Below, one piece after another: positions 1-11,404 of a DNA stretch of 64,000 bases (positions within the stretch are counted from its first letter, which is position 1; each line of letters opens with the position of its first letter). The notes under the pieces were generated by a model. It was not told the DNA's origin. It saw nothing but the letters and a program-made list of their open reading frames with translations, and made no database searches. The DNA is from Phaeosaccion multiseriatum (lineage: Eukaryota; Ochrophyta, other classes). The translations under genes and the position numbers were made by a program. The stretch spans positions 4,030,001 through 4,094,000 of the forward strand of contig OZ218950.1 of the NCBI GenBank assembly GCA_965112735.1, written 5' to 3'.

Positions 1-3000
1 CGGGTCAGAGCTCAGTCAAACAGTCAGACAATCAGTCAGTCAGGGTCGGGTAATAAAAAGCTGCAAAGATCGAACCTGGCGACTTCGTAGTACGGGTGTG
101 TCTTCATGGAGTCCTCGAACCTTTGGTTGCGTGCCATGGAGCCCAGGTTTGATTCCCTTAGGCTGCATATCTGTTCAAGCAGGAGGGAGGAGGAAAGATG
201 AGAGGGAGAGAGAGGAAGAGAGGGTCAGAGAGAGAGAGAGCGGGCAGATGAGCTGATGAGAAACGCGCATCTTACGGGGCAGGAGCAGCACAGAAGCGTG
301 TGTTCTTGATTCGAGTACGAGGAGCGAGGAGGCACGAGCCCGGGCAGAAGGGAAGAGTCACCTCCCTCCCTCCCTCCCTCCAGCAAAAGACACCGACCAA
401 CACGGACGGAAACCGATGGACAAACACAAACGCGGACCGACATGGCCCGACAAGGACGGACACGAACTGATAAGGACTGATGCGGACTACTACGGACCTG
501 CTTCTCCACCTTGTCGATGGCCACGCTAAAATCCAGGTTACGGCCTCTCCTCGTGTTCTTTCTGAAGTTGTGGTTGAAGGACTGCGCTCCGGTGCGTTCC
601 TTGCGCTCGTCGTCCACGAAGTAAATGAGGTACTCTGTGAGTGAGTGAGTGAGTGAGTGAGTGAGGGAGTGAGTGAGTGAGGGAGTGAGGGAGTGAGTGA
701 GTGAGGGAGTGAGGGAGGGAGTGAGGGAGGGGGTGAGTGCGTGGGTGAGTGGGTGAGTGAGTGAGTGAGTGAGTGAGGGAGTGCGTGGGTGAGTGAGTGA
801 GTGAGTGAGGGAGTGAGTGGGTGAGTGAGTGAGCTGGTGAGTGAGTGAGGGAGGGAGGGAGTGAGTGCGTGAGTGAGTGAGTGAGTGAGGGAGTCAGTGG
901 GTAAGACAGGTGCGATGGGGGAGGGGGGTTGGGTGTGGGGTTGTGAGGGGAGGGAAGGGAAACTTCGAGCATCAATCAGGCTTGGTGAGGAAGCTCTGTA
1001 CAACGTTGACCACGTACCCAAGTAAACTGCCCAAGCCTGCTCGAACGACATGGTCTGTACGTTCATGGCTCCACCTTCGTCGTCCTCGTCTTCTCTGCGC
1101 AGCTTAGCTAGGAGCTCGGCATGCGACAAGGATTCCTCCTCCTCCTCCTCCTCCTCGTCCTTGTTGCCATCCTCCTCTCCACCGCTGCCATCCTTCCCTT
1201 CTGCATCATCATCATCATCACCATCATCATCATCCTCATCGCTGTCGTATCTACTCTTCCTCTTCTTCTGCTTCTTCTTGCTCCTGGTATCCTCCTCCTC
1301 CTCTTCCTCCTCCTCCTCGTCATCATCAACGATGAAGTCATCGTCTGACTTGTTACCGCTTCTAGAGACCATCTTCTTCGCCGGAGACTTCTTCGTCTTC
1401 CTCTTCTTCGGTGGAGGAGGAGCTTCATCCTCGTCCTCCTCGTCTTCGTCGTCAGGAACGATGAAGTCATCGTCCGCATTGTAGCCGGAATAACTTGACC
1501 TCCTCTTGGCCGCGGACATCTTCTTCTTCTTCGAGACACTGCTCCTACCCGCACCCCCACCCTCTACGCTCCGTACTGGACTCCCATAGCGATCCCGCTT
1601 CACCCCTCCCGCCTGGTTGCGTCTCGCCCTACTACTAGTAGAAGAGGACGAAGCGGAATCTCTTCCCTCCCTGGCAGGACGCTTCACAGGGGACTCGAAC
1701 TGCGCCTCTTCCTCATCACTCTCTCCACCATCGTCTCCATGGTCGCTATCTCCATCCTCCCCATCGCTGCCTCTCGCCTTGCTCTTCCTTCCTCCCCTGC
1801 CTGACGGCTTTGCGACGGCTTTCGCCTTGCCTTTGCCCTTGCCCTTGCCCTTGCCCGCAGGAGAAACAGCAACCACCTCAACCTCTTCCTCTTCCTCTTC
1901 CTCCTCCTCCTCAACCTCGTCCACGTCCACCTCTAGACCTGCCGCATAGTCCACGGGCCCGGCACTGCTCCTCCGAGGGCGTCTGGTGCTCCTACTTTCC
2001 TCCTTCTCCTCCACTTCCTCTTCCTCTACCCCCCCTTCCCCGGCGAGTTGCCTGTAGTTGACCTTCTTTGCGCTTCGCCTCGGAGACTTCCTAGAAGGGC
2101 GCTCCTCCTCTTCCTCCTCCTCTTCTTCCTCATCCCCAGCCCCCCCCTCCCCCTCCTCCTCCTCGTCGTCGTCGTCGTCGTCGTCACTGCCTTTCCGCTG
2201 CCTGCGCGTGGCCACGGCTCTAGCACTCTTCTTTGGCATGGTCAACGCTGCTTTCCCCCGGCCCCGCGCACTCCTATTGGCTTTTCGAGCGCCTTCTGCA
2301 GGAAGAGAGAGCAGAGGGTCGTAAAAGGCGCTTAGTGTACGTGGGACCGCCACTACATCCGCCAGAATCACGCCGGCATTCGTGAATGACGCTCTCTCGT
2401 TGGAGGGCTTATCTACCACCCTACCACCCACCCACCCCCCGCCCTTGGGGCACTGCGACAAGCATCAAGCCCGCCCGTGTACCGCACCTTTGGCATCCCC
2501 GTCCTGTCCGTCCTCTCCGTCCTCTCCTGACACGAGGAAGTCTTCCATGTCCTCCCCCTCGTCTCCTTCGTCGTCGCTGCGCCTCTCGCGCTGGGCCAGC
2601 TTCGCTATGGTTTTGGCCCTCGATGCTGCCACGCTGGACAAACACACACACACACACACACAACACGCGCACACGTTGGTCGTAAGCGAAGTGGGTTGAA
2701 AGACAACTGTCGATTCTCTGTTCCTTCACGCGCCAGCCTTACCTTCGCGGGGAGGGCGTGTGTTTGTCCTGTTCCTCCAAGCTGCTTGTGCTGCTGTTGC
2801 CATCGTCCTCCTTTCCAGCCTCCTTCTCCTTCTCCTCCCCCTCCTCGTCCTCGTCGTCATCCATGATGACCTTTCGCTTGCCCTTCTTGCCGCTGGCGCT
2901 CTTGATGATGGGCTCTTCGTCATCGCTGCTGCTGCTGTCCCGGAGGTCGTCGTCGGCTTGATCGCCCACCTCCGTGCCCCTCGCACTGTGCTCTCCTCCC

Positions 3001-4215
3001 CGTGGCGCACTTTCTGGCACCCTTCCCCCCGGCCCCTGCTTCCCCTCTGGCCCCTCTTTCGGAGGTCGCTTCCTGGGGGGCGTGGCGACAACAGGGGCCT
3101 CGACAATGAGACAGTCGCTGCTGTCGTCCCCGCCGCTGCCTCCAGCGGGCTCCTCGACTGCAGCACTAATATAAGCAGCCGTAGCAGCACCAGCACCAGC
3201 ACCAGCAGCACCAGCAGCAGAAGAAGGAGCAGCAACAGCAACGGCAGCAGCGGTAGCGGAGGCAGGTGAGCTAGCCAGCGAGATAATCACTCCGCGCCGC
3301 AACGGCGATGACCTGTGATGTTGTGGTGTGGACGGATCCTGCTCCTGCTCCGGGTCCTGCTCCACCGACTCCACCGTCCCGTCTTTCGCCTCCTTCTCCA
3401 GGTACTCTGCAGAAAAAAATGGGAAAAACAACGACAGAAGATTCCAGGTGGTGTCAGCGACAGACAGACCAACGTCCATCGATCGAAACTCGGTCCAAAC
3501 CACCCTCCCTCTTCCACACATCACCTCCCCCCCCTCCTCGGACAATGTTGTCACCCCCCCGAGATGAGGATTATCCCAAAGCCAACCACGTACCCGATAG
3601 CAGCTCCCTGAACCTCTCCGTGTTGCAGCGAGGGCTGTCCTCAGGGACCCACTTGGTCGTCATGCCACTGCTGGCGGACGAAGCACCTCCTTCCGTCCTT
3701 CTCTGGAACTCGAGCAAATACTCGACACGCTTCCCTTTCTCGACGTGTCTCCCGAGCACGCTGACAAGCGGCAGGCCTGGAGTGGTCGCCTTGGCACCTG
3801 CACCTGCGCCCCCCTCGGCCCCTCCTCCGTCTGTGCCACCTACGGTCTCCTCCTCATCCTTCTCGTCATCGTCGGCAAATTTCCTAGAGAGGTGGCGCGC
3901 GGGAAAGAAGGGGAGATTTAAACCGCGCGAAAATGTGGAGCTCTCAAACTCTAGAGAGAGGACATGGATGGAGGAGACATCCCAAGGACTAAGCACATCG
4001 AGTGGACAAAGGGCTTGACAGAGGCAGGAGGGGGGATGCTTGGGGATGCGCGGGAGGGGAATTGCAAAGCAAGAGCCTGGAACTCTCCTCTCTCCCTCTC
4101 GTCCCCCCTGATATCTTCTTTACCTGCCCGCTTTCCGCCTCAAGGGCTGGGGTTTCGCATCCTTCTGGCCTCTACCACCACTACCCTGCAGTTCTGGCCA
4201 CTTATTGTCCCTCAT
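1..4215 (-). CDS. Chromodomain-containing acidic nuclear protein (3' end outside window)
   Basis: Seven exons join in frame on the minus strand: 4215-4124, 3883-3594, 3406-2743, 2633-2488, 2295-1018, 634-498 and 170-76; the gene continues past the window start. The ATG at 4215 is chosen because its 92-nt exon ends at a GTAAAG donor in exactly the phase the next exon needs. About residues 75-135 look like a chromodomain: KRVEYLLEF, then TTKWVPED, then a helix ERFRELLSEYLEKE that is split by an intron. Downstream are long Asp/Glu runs alternating with Lys/Arg-rich, NLS-like blocks, as in chromatin proteins. The last exons (EYLIYFVDDERKER and NFRKNTRRGRNLDF) belong to no family I recognise. A role in binding modified histones or chromatin is inferred from the fold only; no helicase motifs are visible in the part present. 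The intron at 635-1017 is filled by GTGA repeats. Confidence 0.6.
636..902. repeat. (GTGA)n/(GAGT)n tetranucleotide tract in intron
   Basis: Imperfect GTGA/GGGA tetranucleotides fill most of the intron between the exons at 2295-1018 and 634-498. On the coding (minus) strand the array reads CTCA and CTCC and runs directly into the acceptor CACTCACAG, so it supplies the pyrimidine-rich tract. Confidence 0.9.
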
Positions 4216-4289
4216 GTGGCCATTTATTGCCTCTCTTGGGAGAGATCGGGAGAGGAGCCGGGAGAGATGTTTATTGACTTAAGAAATGG

Positions 4290-4292
<3 letters not shown>

Positions 4293-4353
<61 letters not shown>

Positions 4354-4364
4354 TGTGTGTGTGT
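4293..4364. repeat. (GT)n dinucleotide tract
   Basis: About 35 GT units with one GAGT interruption, upstream of the chromodomain gene start and next to the possible retroelement scrap. Confidence 0.95.
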
Positions 4365-4429
4365 CTCTGGGGCCCACTAGGGGCCTGTTTCCCCCCCCGC
4401 CTGATCGGGGGGGGGGGAGCGCTGGTCCG

Positions 4430-4880
4430 GCGCCGCGGTTGAGCCGGCCCAGGAAGGCGCGTTCTCGCTCCGAGAGCATCTGGTGGCTGCAGCTGACGAG
4501 ACTGCGAAGTCTGGTCAGGACGTGGCCCTTGGTGGTGGAGGAGCCAGTGCGGCCCGTGAGGGAGACGACGTGCTCGGCGAGGGCGTGTAGGAATGACTGC
4601 GCCTGAGAGCGCCGAGTCGTCCGTGGGTCTCGATGGCGAAGGTGGTGAAGCGAACACGCTCTTGGTCGCAGGTGTTGGTAGGGGAGAGGGACGAAGAGGG
4701 CAGAGGCCGATTTATTGGCCGTCAAGTGCCATCTATCCACTCGAAATTCAATGTCAAGCCCAAGCTGACAAGAGGCGTGCTGCCCCCTGCGCCACTGCGG
4801 AGTGAGTCGCACCGAGTGTGCATGCAGTTGTCTCGGGTGCCATGCCTTTTGTAGAAGGGGGATGAAGAAAACTTCAAAAC
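4430..4880 (-). pseudogene. Possible degraded retroelement (reverse-transcriptase C-terminal region)
   Basis: Two adjacent minus-strand frames read like one broken protein. One gives ERVRFTTFAIETHGRLGA (about 4660-4610); the other continues with QAQSFLHALAEHVV and then LTRLRSLVSC and LSERERAFLGRLNR. The order 'F..FAIET.GRLG, short helix FLHALAEHV, Arg-rich helix' resembles the region after the reverse-transcriptase domain in non-LTR-type elements of algae and plants. No catalytic YxDD or endonuclease motif is present, and one frameshift is needed to join the parts. It could instead be a fragment of an unrelated gene. No target-site duplication was found. Confidence 0.3.
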
Positions 4881-4906
4881 GCAAATCAGTAGTGGAGTCG
4901 TGTTCT

Positions 4907-6265
4907 TCAACTCAAGGCAGCGCTACCGTCGTCGTCATCGTCGTCATCCTCCAGCGTTGCCTCCGGGAGGAGCATGCCTTCTCCGGCGAGGATCATCACC
5001 CCGCTGGCCCTCCCCACAAAGACACTCCAGGCCCGGCTAACCTCCGGAGTCACCACCTCCTCCCCCAATGTGCGCTTCAGGGCCCTGACCAGTGCCTTCC
5101 TGAGGCTCAAATGCATCGACGGTTTCACCCCCAAGTCATAGTGGTGCTTGCCGAGGGGCAGGAGCATGGCCGCGAGCGCCTTTGGATCGGACAGGTGCAT
5201 GAGCTGCGACATCATGACGCTGAATATGCGCTTCTGCTTCTCCCAGTCCAGCGTGGCGGAGAAGACCTGGGCTGCCGCCTGTGGTGTAATCGTAGGCAGG
5301 AGAGCACCAAGAGAGGGAGGGACTGAGGGCCGCAACAGTTCCTGTCAATTCATTCATTCGCTGCAGTGAGCGACGTGTACGTGCGTGCGTGCGTGCATGA
5401 GTGTGTGGGCGTGTGTGCTGCTGCTTGGCGGTGCTCAAGAAGTGTATTGAGCAAAGTATTCAAGTTGGGGCAGTAGGTGGGATACAAGTGCAGCAAGGCC
5501 CCTCTTTCGACGCTCACTCACATTATCTCTCATGAAGTGGCTGTACATGATGGCCATGCACGGCTCCACCTGCCCCAAGCAATGAGGACACAAGAAGAGC
5601 AAATGGAGGAGAGAGGGAGGTGGCGCGACCAGTAGTGGACGTAGCTAAGTGAGCGACCCACTCCCGGTCCACTAGTATATATGTCGACCCAGCAGCAACG
5701 AGGCCAAGCACGATCATCCTCACCACACACAGCAGAGGCTGTTGGGACCACCCAGCGCCACTTCGATGATGCAAAGCTAAATCGGCGCCAGAGCCTGCCC
5801 ACCCACTTTGTTCGGCTTGAGGAGATCCCAGCAGGAGGAACAAACCTTCCTCGCCGCTTCGAAATCGTCCTTCATGATAAAATGAGCGGGTCAGTCACGC
5901 GAAGCAGACGTGGGAGTGAGACATGCGGCAAGAGAAGAAGGAAAAGATCCCCTATCTTTGGGGGGAACGACAGGAAATCTTACCTTTGACAACAGCTCTT
6001 CCATCATCGCGGGTATCCTCTCCTCTGACACAAACTCCACCATATCTCTTCTACTGCCGCTCCTGCTGCTGCTCCTGCTGCTGCTGCCGCTGCTGCTGCT
6101 GCTGCCTATAGTACTGCTGGCTCTGCTCTCGCCTTCTTCCTCTTCCCTCTCAATTTCCTCACATCTCTCTTCATCTTCGCCTTCCCATCGCCTCATGTAT
6201 ATCTGGAGAGCAGCACCACATAATGCACCAGCACCCAGTAGGAGGAGCGTGTCTCGTCTTCTCAT
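4907..6265 (-). CDS. Membrane-anchored globin-domain protein
   Basis: Four exons, all in phase 0: 6265-5984, 5869-5846 (a 24-nt microexon), 5569-5522 and 5278-4907, giving about 241 residues. Residues 6-24 (TLLLLGAGALCGAALQIYM) form a hydrophobic N-terminal anchor, followed by an acidic and Ser-rich linker. From about residue 75 the protein is a single-domain globin: MYSHFMRDN, then VFSATLDWEKQKRIFSVMM, then LGKHHYDLGVKPSMH. The second His of the last segment (about His164) sits where the proximal F8 haem ligand lies in the LGxRHxxxGV type of globin. TPEVSRAWSVFVGRASGVM gives the last helices. It probably binds haem and O2 or NO while tethered to a membrane. It ends in an Asp-rich tail. Start: the only ATG before the anchor. 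The gene is divergent from the farnesyltransferase gene, 195 bp apart. Confidence 0.72.
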
Positions 6266-6460
6266 CGCTGCCTTTGTGCAACACTGGCAGGGGGGGGGGC
6301 CGAAAAGCTGTAGCAGAAATTCGAGATGTTAAGCCCCCCCCCCTCCACACTACTCCTCCCTATCATCTCCTCCCCTGTCCCTCTCTACCGCCTTCACAAG
6401 CAAGGCGAGGAACGCCAGAAAGAAACCTGGTTGGACAGAAAGTCTCGGGATCGGTACAGT
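6266..6460. promoter_or_regulatory. Shared divergent promoter, globin / farnesyltransferase beta
   Basis: The 195 bp between two opposed start codons must hold both 5' UTRs and promoters. It contains a G run, a C run and pyrimidine-rich stretches. I see no TATA box. Function is inferred from gene arrangement only. Confidence 0.4.
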
Positions 6461-8537
6461 ATGGATGAGGAGGGCTACAAAGATGACGGGCTGGTTACGA
6501 CTACTTCCATGGACCAACACGCCTGTGAGCAGCTGTGTGGCATCAACCTGCTTCCCTACGACACCGCAGAGCTAACAGAGACGGAGTTTGCAGAGTTCCT
6601 CGACAAAGGCATCATCAGTGACGCGGGAGAGGTGAGGTGGAGCTGAAGTAAAAATAGTCGCTGTGGGAGGGGAAGAGGCAGCTCAGACGCCCCCCTTTTG
6701 CCTTGCTTTCTACGCACACAGGGCTTGCTGATGCGCGACCTGCACGTGGACTACCTGAAGAATGGGTTGGGTACGCTACCTGGGCGCTACGTTGGATTGG
6801 ACGCGTCCCGGACGTGGATGATCTACTGGATCGTGCACTCGCTCGACCTCATGGACAGACTACCGGAGGAGTTGCTACCCAACATCATCAGCACCTTAAC
6901 GGTACTTGGGACGACCGTGTGCTCTTCTGTTGTTTTCTCTCTGTGCCACTGTTTCGACTCCGTGTTGCCCGCCGCCCAGAGCACGGAAGAATTAAATCGT
7001 ACCTCCCCCGCTCCGTGTCTCTCCCCCCCTCCCTTCTCTTTCAACCCTCCTCCCCTCCCAGGCGTGTAGGTCGGCGACGGGTGGCTTCGGAGGGGGGCCC
7101 TCTCAGGATCCGCATTGCGCACCCGCCTTCTCAGCGGCACTGGCACTGATGATTGCGGGTACTCCAGAGGCCTATGCCGCAATAGACAGGTGAGCGAGGC
7201 ATTGGAGTGGACGCAGACCGGTCCCTCCTTGGCTTCATTTGGGCGGGAAACATATTTCGGTCGATGCTTTCGCTTTGCTATAATGTACTTGCACCCCCCC
7301 TTTCCCTCCCTCCCTCCCTCCCTCCCTCCCTCCCTCCCTCAGACGGCATCTGTACCAGTTCTACATGCGCATGAAGAGCCCCAGTGGGGGCTTTGCTATG
7401 CATGAGGACGGCGAAGTGGACGTGCGCGGCACCTATACCGTCATGGCCATCGCCTCACTGCTCAACATGCTCACTCCGGAGCTCGTGGCAGGCGTGGCTG
7501 AGTATTCTCTCTCGTGTCAGGTGCGCGGTCCCTGCAGTGCGCGGCTCAATGTATGTCCTTCTTCTCTTACCTTGCCTCACTCGGTCCTCCGCACCTTCCC
7601 CTTTTTTTCTTGACTTTTGTCGCCACCTGCCAGAGAACTGAGAAAGAATCATGCTGTTGCTGTTTGTTCCGTGTTGCCATTGTCCTGTCCTGTCCTGTCT
7701 TGCCGTGCCCTGCTCTTGCCCTGTCCTCACAAGACGTACGAAGGGGGGTTCGGAGGCGAACCTTGGAATGAGGCACACGGGGGTTACGCCTTTTGTGCCT
7801 TTGCATCCCTCGTCATCCTGGGCAGAGAAGCCACAGATCGGGTGCATCTGGACAATCTGGAGTGGTGGCTATGCAATCGACAAATGGCGATGGAGGGGGG
7901 CTTCCAAGGTAGAACGAACAAGCTCGTGGACGGCTGTTACTCCTTCTGGCAGGGCGGCACAGCGGCTTTGGTGGAGTATGTGAGGCGGGGTTTGGGGGAC
8001 GAGGTGGCGCTCCGGGACGGAATGGGCGGTGGCAGTGGTGGTGGTATGAGTAGTAGCAATAGTAGCAGTAGCAGTAGTAGTAGTAGCAGCACCAGCAGCA
8101 GCAGCAGGGCTAGTAAAGGGCAAGCAGGGCAAGCGAGCGGGATGAATGCCGATGACAAGGATGGTACGGTGGACGCGGACGGTGTGACAGACATGAGTCA
8201 CATGGTGGCCTCTATCCACGAGGGCTCGGGCGAACTCTCCTACAACCAAGAGGCGTTACAGAAGTACACACTGTTTTGTGCACAGCAGTGGGACGGGGGT
8301 CTGCGTGACAAGCCGGGGAAGCCGCGAGACTTTTACCACACATGCTACAACCTGAGCGGGCTGTCGGTGTCGCAACACTGCCTCAGCGGGACGCCCTCGG
8401 TGCTGGGGGATGCAGGCAACGAGCTGCGGCCCACCAATCCCGTGTACAACATTACGGAGGACAGGGCGAGGAGAGCGAAGGCGCACTTTGCTCGCATGCC
8501 ATGTTCGCACAGCCTTTTCATGGAGCCGGATCCGTAG
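6461..8537 (+). CDS. FNTB: Protein farnesyltransferase subunit beta
   Basis: Five exons: 6461-6631, 6722-6901, 7062-7189, 7343-7520 and 7734-8537, giving 486 residues. This catalytic subunit attaches a C15 isoprenoid to CaaX-box cysteines, with the alpha subunit encoded elsewhere. The repeated alpha-barrel motifs are clear: ATGGFGGGPSQDPH, MKSPSGGFAMHEDGE, TYEGGFGGEPWNEAHGGYAF and EGGFQGRTNKLVDGCYSFWQ. The zinc ligands of the family map to Asp285 and Cys287 (in DGCYS) and His421 (in FYHTCYNLSG). A Gly/Ser-rich insert of about 40 residues follows the zinc Asp/Cys pair and is absent from typical homologues; it comes from a trinucleotide-like repeat. The ATG at 6461 opens the exon in frame; an upstream in-frame ATG at 6326 would add a low-complexity leader and is less likely. 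Confidence 0.93.
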
Positions 8538-9077
8538 CAGGAGGGACCGAGACCGACCCACCCACCCAGCACACCCGTTCACCCACCGACCGACCGACCC
8601 GCCCATCCACCCACACAAGAGAAAGAGGAGAGGCCTGGAGGGCCGGAGGGACTGACTACTGACTTGCCGTTGCTGCTCTGTAGTAGTACATCCATCTCTG
8701 AGGGGAAGAGAGAGGAGGGGGGTACTGATGGTAGGTTAGGCCAAGGCGAGGCAGTTTCGGTCGTCCTGGGACTTCGCCTTGGCATGCAAAGGCCCTCTAA
8801 GCGTGGGGCGTTTGCATGCCAATGTCAAGCGTTTGCATAGCAATGTCAAGCCCCAATGAAAGACCAGAACTGCCTCGCCTTACCCTAACCTCCCAAAGGC
8901 TTAAGGAGTGTGCCGAGTAATCAGTTGGGTTCCTATCACCCCATATGACTAGATTCATCTCTTCCCGGTCCCCCTCTCCCTCCGCACCCACCAGCCTCTT
9001 GCGGCCATTTTGCACATCGTATATATTCATACATATATAATATATATATATATATGTGTGTGTGTATATTTTACATA
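8538..9077. other. Convergent intergenic region, FNTB / B9D2
   Basis: 540 bp between two facing stop codons. It holds a nested inverted repeat (8731-8894) and an AT-rich (AT)n/(GT)n tract at about 9020-9068. No gene is seen. The 3' UTRs of both neighbours must end here. Confidence 0.7.
8731..8894. mobile_element. MITE-like nested inverted repeat
   Basis: Outer arms of about 34 bp (8731-8764 and 8861-8894) are near-perfect reverse complements sharing GGTTAGG and AAGGCGAGGCAGTT. Inside lies a second pair, GGCATGCAAA (8782-8791) and TTTGCATGCC (8811-8820), plus a direct repeat of GTTTGCAT(GC/AG)CAATGTCAAG. The size of about 165 bp and the terminal arms fit a MITE. No target-site duplication is obvious, so a structured 3'-end element for the two convergent genes is the alternative. 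Confidence 0.5.
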
Positions 9078-10715
9078 TCAAAGAAAGGCGACGGATTGTT
9101 CCGATAGATTCCGATGCAGAACATCCACCGACAAGACCACCGTCCCCGCGGGGATGGTCACGAGCTGGCAGCGCTGGTCCCACGCCGTGTTGAACACAAC
9201 ATCGTCGCTCTTGAGCTGCGTGGAAATATCAAAGAAGAAGGCCGCCACTTCCTCTTGCATGGAGCCCGTGGGCCGCCAGCACGGCACTTTCACGTCGGCG
9301 TGGCCCGGCCCCACCGGCAAGTGTGCAAAGCCATACCCCACCAAATGGTTCCTACCAAACTCGTCCAGCTGCCACACCTGTACCGTAATCCTCGGCCACC
9401 CCTGCATGCTCTTGGTAGTGTAATGCAGGTCCAAGGGGTGGTTCCAAGCGGCCAGCTCGTTGTTCTCGGCATACACTGTGTGCGTTTGCCCGACGTCATA
9501 TCCCTCCAACAGCGTCCAGTACTTGCCAGCCTCCACGGCGTACTTGCACGCCACCCCACTGCCAAACCCCACCCCCCCCAACACCTCCCCGATGATGTGT
9601 AGCTCTGCCGCATGCTCAGCCACCACCCTCCCTCTCAGCTCTCTCTTGATGTTCATGCTATTGACCGGGTCCTTGCGCATGTACCCGAGTTCTCGCATCT
9701 TCAGATCCATGGCAGTGCCCATGGTCACATTGAGGCTGCCCCCTGCTGCGTCCCCAAAGTTTCGTGTCCGTTGCCGAGGTCCCAAGCCCTGCCTGTTGGA
9801 CCCATCCAACCCTCTCCCGCTGCCACCGCTGTTCCCATCCTCGCTCTCGGAGCCTGTGTCGGACTCAGCTTCCTCCGCCGCCGCGTTCACCGGAGAAAAC
9901 GGCCTACTAAGGACTGGAGAGCTTGGGGCCGTGACTGGGGAAGAAGGGGCCTGTGCTCTACTTCCTCCTCCTGCACCTGCTCCTACTCCTGCTCCTACTC
10001 CTGCTCCTACTGGAGACTTTGCTTCCCCCTCTCGTGCCGCGCGGTCCTGCTGCCTGCCCCGCTCCAGCGCATCTTCGTCGAATCGAAATTCTCGCCGGCT
10101 TGGACTGGGATTGGCGGTGGCCCGCGTCCCTGACTCCTCCTCCTGCTGCTGCTGTTGTCGTTCTTTCTCTTCAACTCCTTTCGCCTCTTCAATTCCCCTA
10201 CTACTACCACCGTCCCTTGGTCCTCCTCCCGCCGCTGGAGTTGTGCGAGGGTCATTCGGATCCACCCCCATAGGGCGAGGCGGGCTACCCGACTCATGAC
10301 TGCGATGCGTCTCGGCCATACTACTACTTTGGGCGGCACTCGCCTCCCCTATTGGCGCAGAGACCCCCCCTCTGCTGTGTGGGGACGTAGTCTCCTCCCC
10401 ATCTGGGAAGTGCATCAAGTCAGCTTGCCCTTCTCCTGGCGGCCTTCCACCCGACTCCATGCCCTGCTCTGTAGAAGGGCGGGGGGTTGACTCGACCGAA
10501 AGCTTACCCGATGCACGCTCTTCACGTGCCGATTGCGCGTGAGGTTGCGCAGAGGTTTTGTCAACTTCCCCTGTTGTCTCGAATGTGATCAAGTCTTCTC
10601 CATCTTGTGCCCGTCCGCTGCTTCTGGCACCATCACCCCCCTCCACGTCTTCTTCTATCCCACCACCACCACCACCACCACCACCACCACCACCACCACC
10701 ACCACCACCACCACT

Positions 10716-10755
<40 letters not shown>

Positions 10756-11036
10756 TCAGCAGCTTCTTTCCTCCTCCGCTTTTCTCTCCTTCTTCGCTTT
10801 CGCTCTTCCTTCTCGGCCTTTAATCGTTCCAAGTCTCCATCCCCCCCGGTATCCTCTGGAGTCGCGCTTCTTCCTGTCTCTAAGGGTGCCAGCTTTCCTT
10901 TGGATGCCGCAGTGGCAGCACCGGCGGACGGGCTTGACAAAGGCAAAGCAGAGTTTGCAGCAGACGGAGAGCCGGAGAGCTGTGTGTCTCTTCGAGAACC
11001 GTCCTCCCCCTGCATGTCCCGCAGAGTAGACTTCAT
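9078..11036 (-). CDS. B9D2: B9 domain-containing protein 2 with long low-complexity N-terminus
   Basis: Single exon, 652 residues. The B9 domain lies at about residues 476-640: AELHIIGEVLGGVGFGSG, GQTHTVYAENNE, WNHPLDLHYTTKSMQGWP, VQVWQLDEFGRNHLVGYGF and PCWRPTGS are hallmarks of B9D2. In animals and protists this protein is part of the MKS/B9 complex at the ciliary transition zone. The family is normally about 175 residues; here about 440 residues precede it, with Arg/Glu-rich helix, poly-Ala, poly-Gly (from TGG and CTG repeats at 10659-10753) and Pro/Ser-rich parts. There is an internal ATG (codon 443, near 9710) just before the conserved part, so a shorter product is possible. The gene implies cilia or flagella. 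It is divergent from GPN2. Confidence 0.88.
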
Positions 11037-11404
11037 CCCTATCTTCCCCTTCTTACATAGAGCCCCACAACTGTGGTGCTTCTTGTGGGATCCTTGGTAT
11101 TAAAGCCTGTCCATCTCAACCGTCAGGACAGAAGTCAGTGAAATGTGAGAGTCATATAGGCAGGCGGATCCGTCCTGTCTCCCCCCCTCCCCCTTTCCTA
11201 TCCTAACCGCCTGGAGACCGTATACAGAGCAGAGGCAGAGGATCCCTTGGGTAGCACGTCTCTCTATTTGTCCAGAGGCAACCCAAGGAGGCGGAAACAG
11301 AAACAGGAGAGACCGGAGGGCGGGCGGGGCCTCGAGTGAGGGGGGGGCGCGAGGGGGAGCGAGCGAGGAGGGATATAGAGGAGAGCCCCCTGCGTTGCGT
11401 CGTC
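11037..11404. promoter_or_regulatory. Shared divergent promoter, B9D2 / GPN2
   Basis: 368 bp between opposed start codons, with no other coding signal. The right part is GC-rich. No recognisable core element was seen. Assigned from gene arrangement. Confidence 0.35.

Noticed and set aside
118-160. tRNA-like string GGTTTGATTCC
   Set aside because: It lies in an exon of the chromodomain gene and no cloverleaf can be drawn around it.
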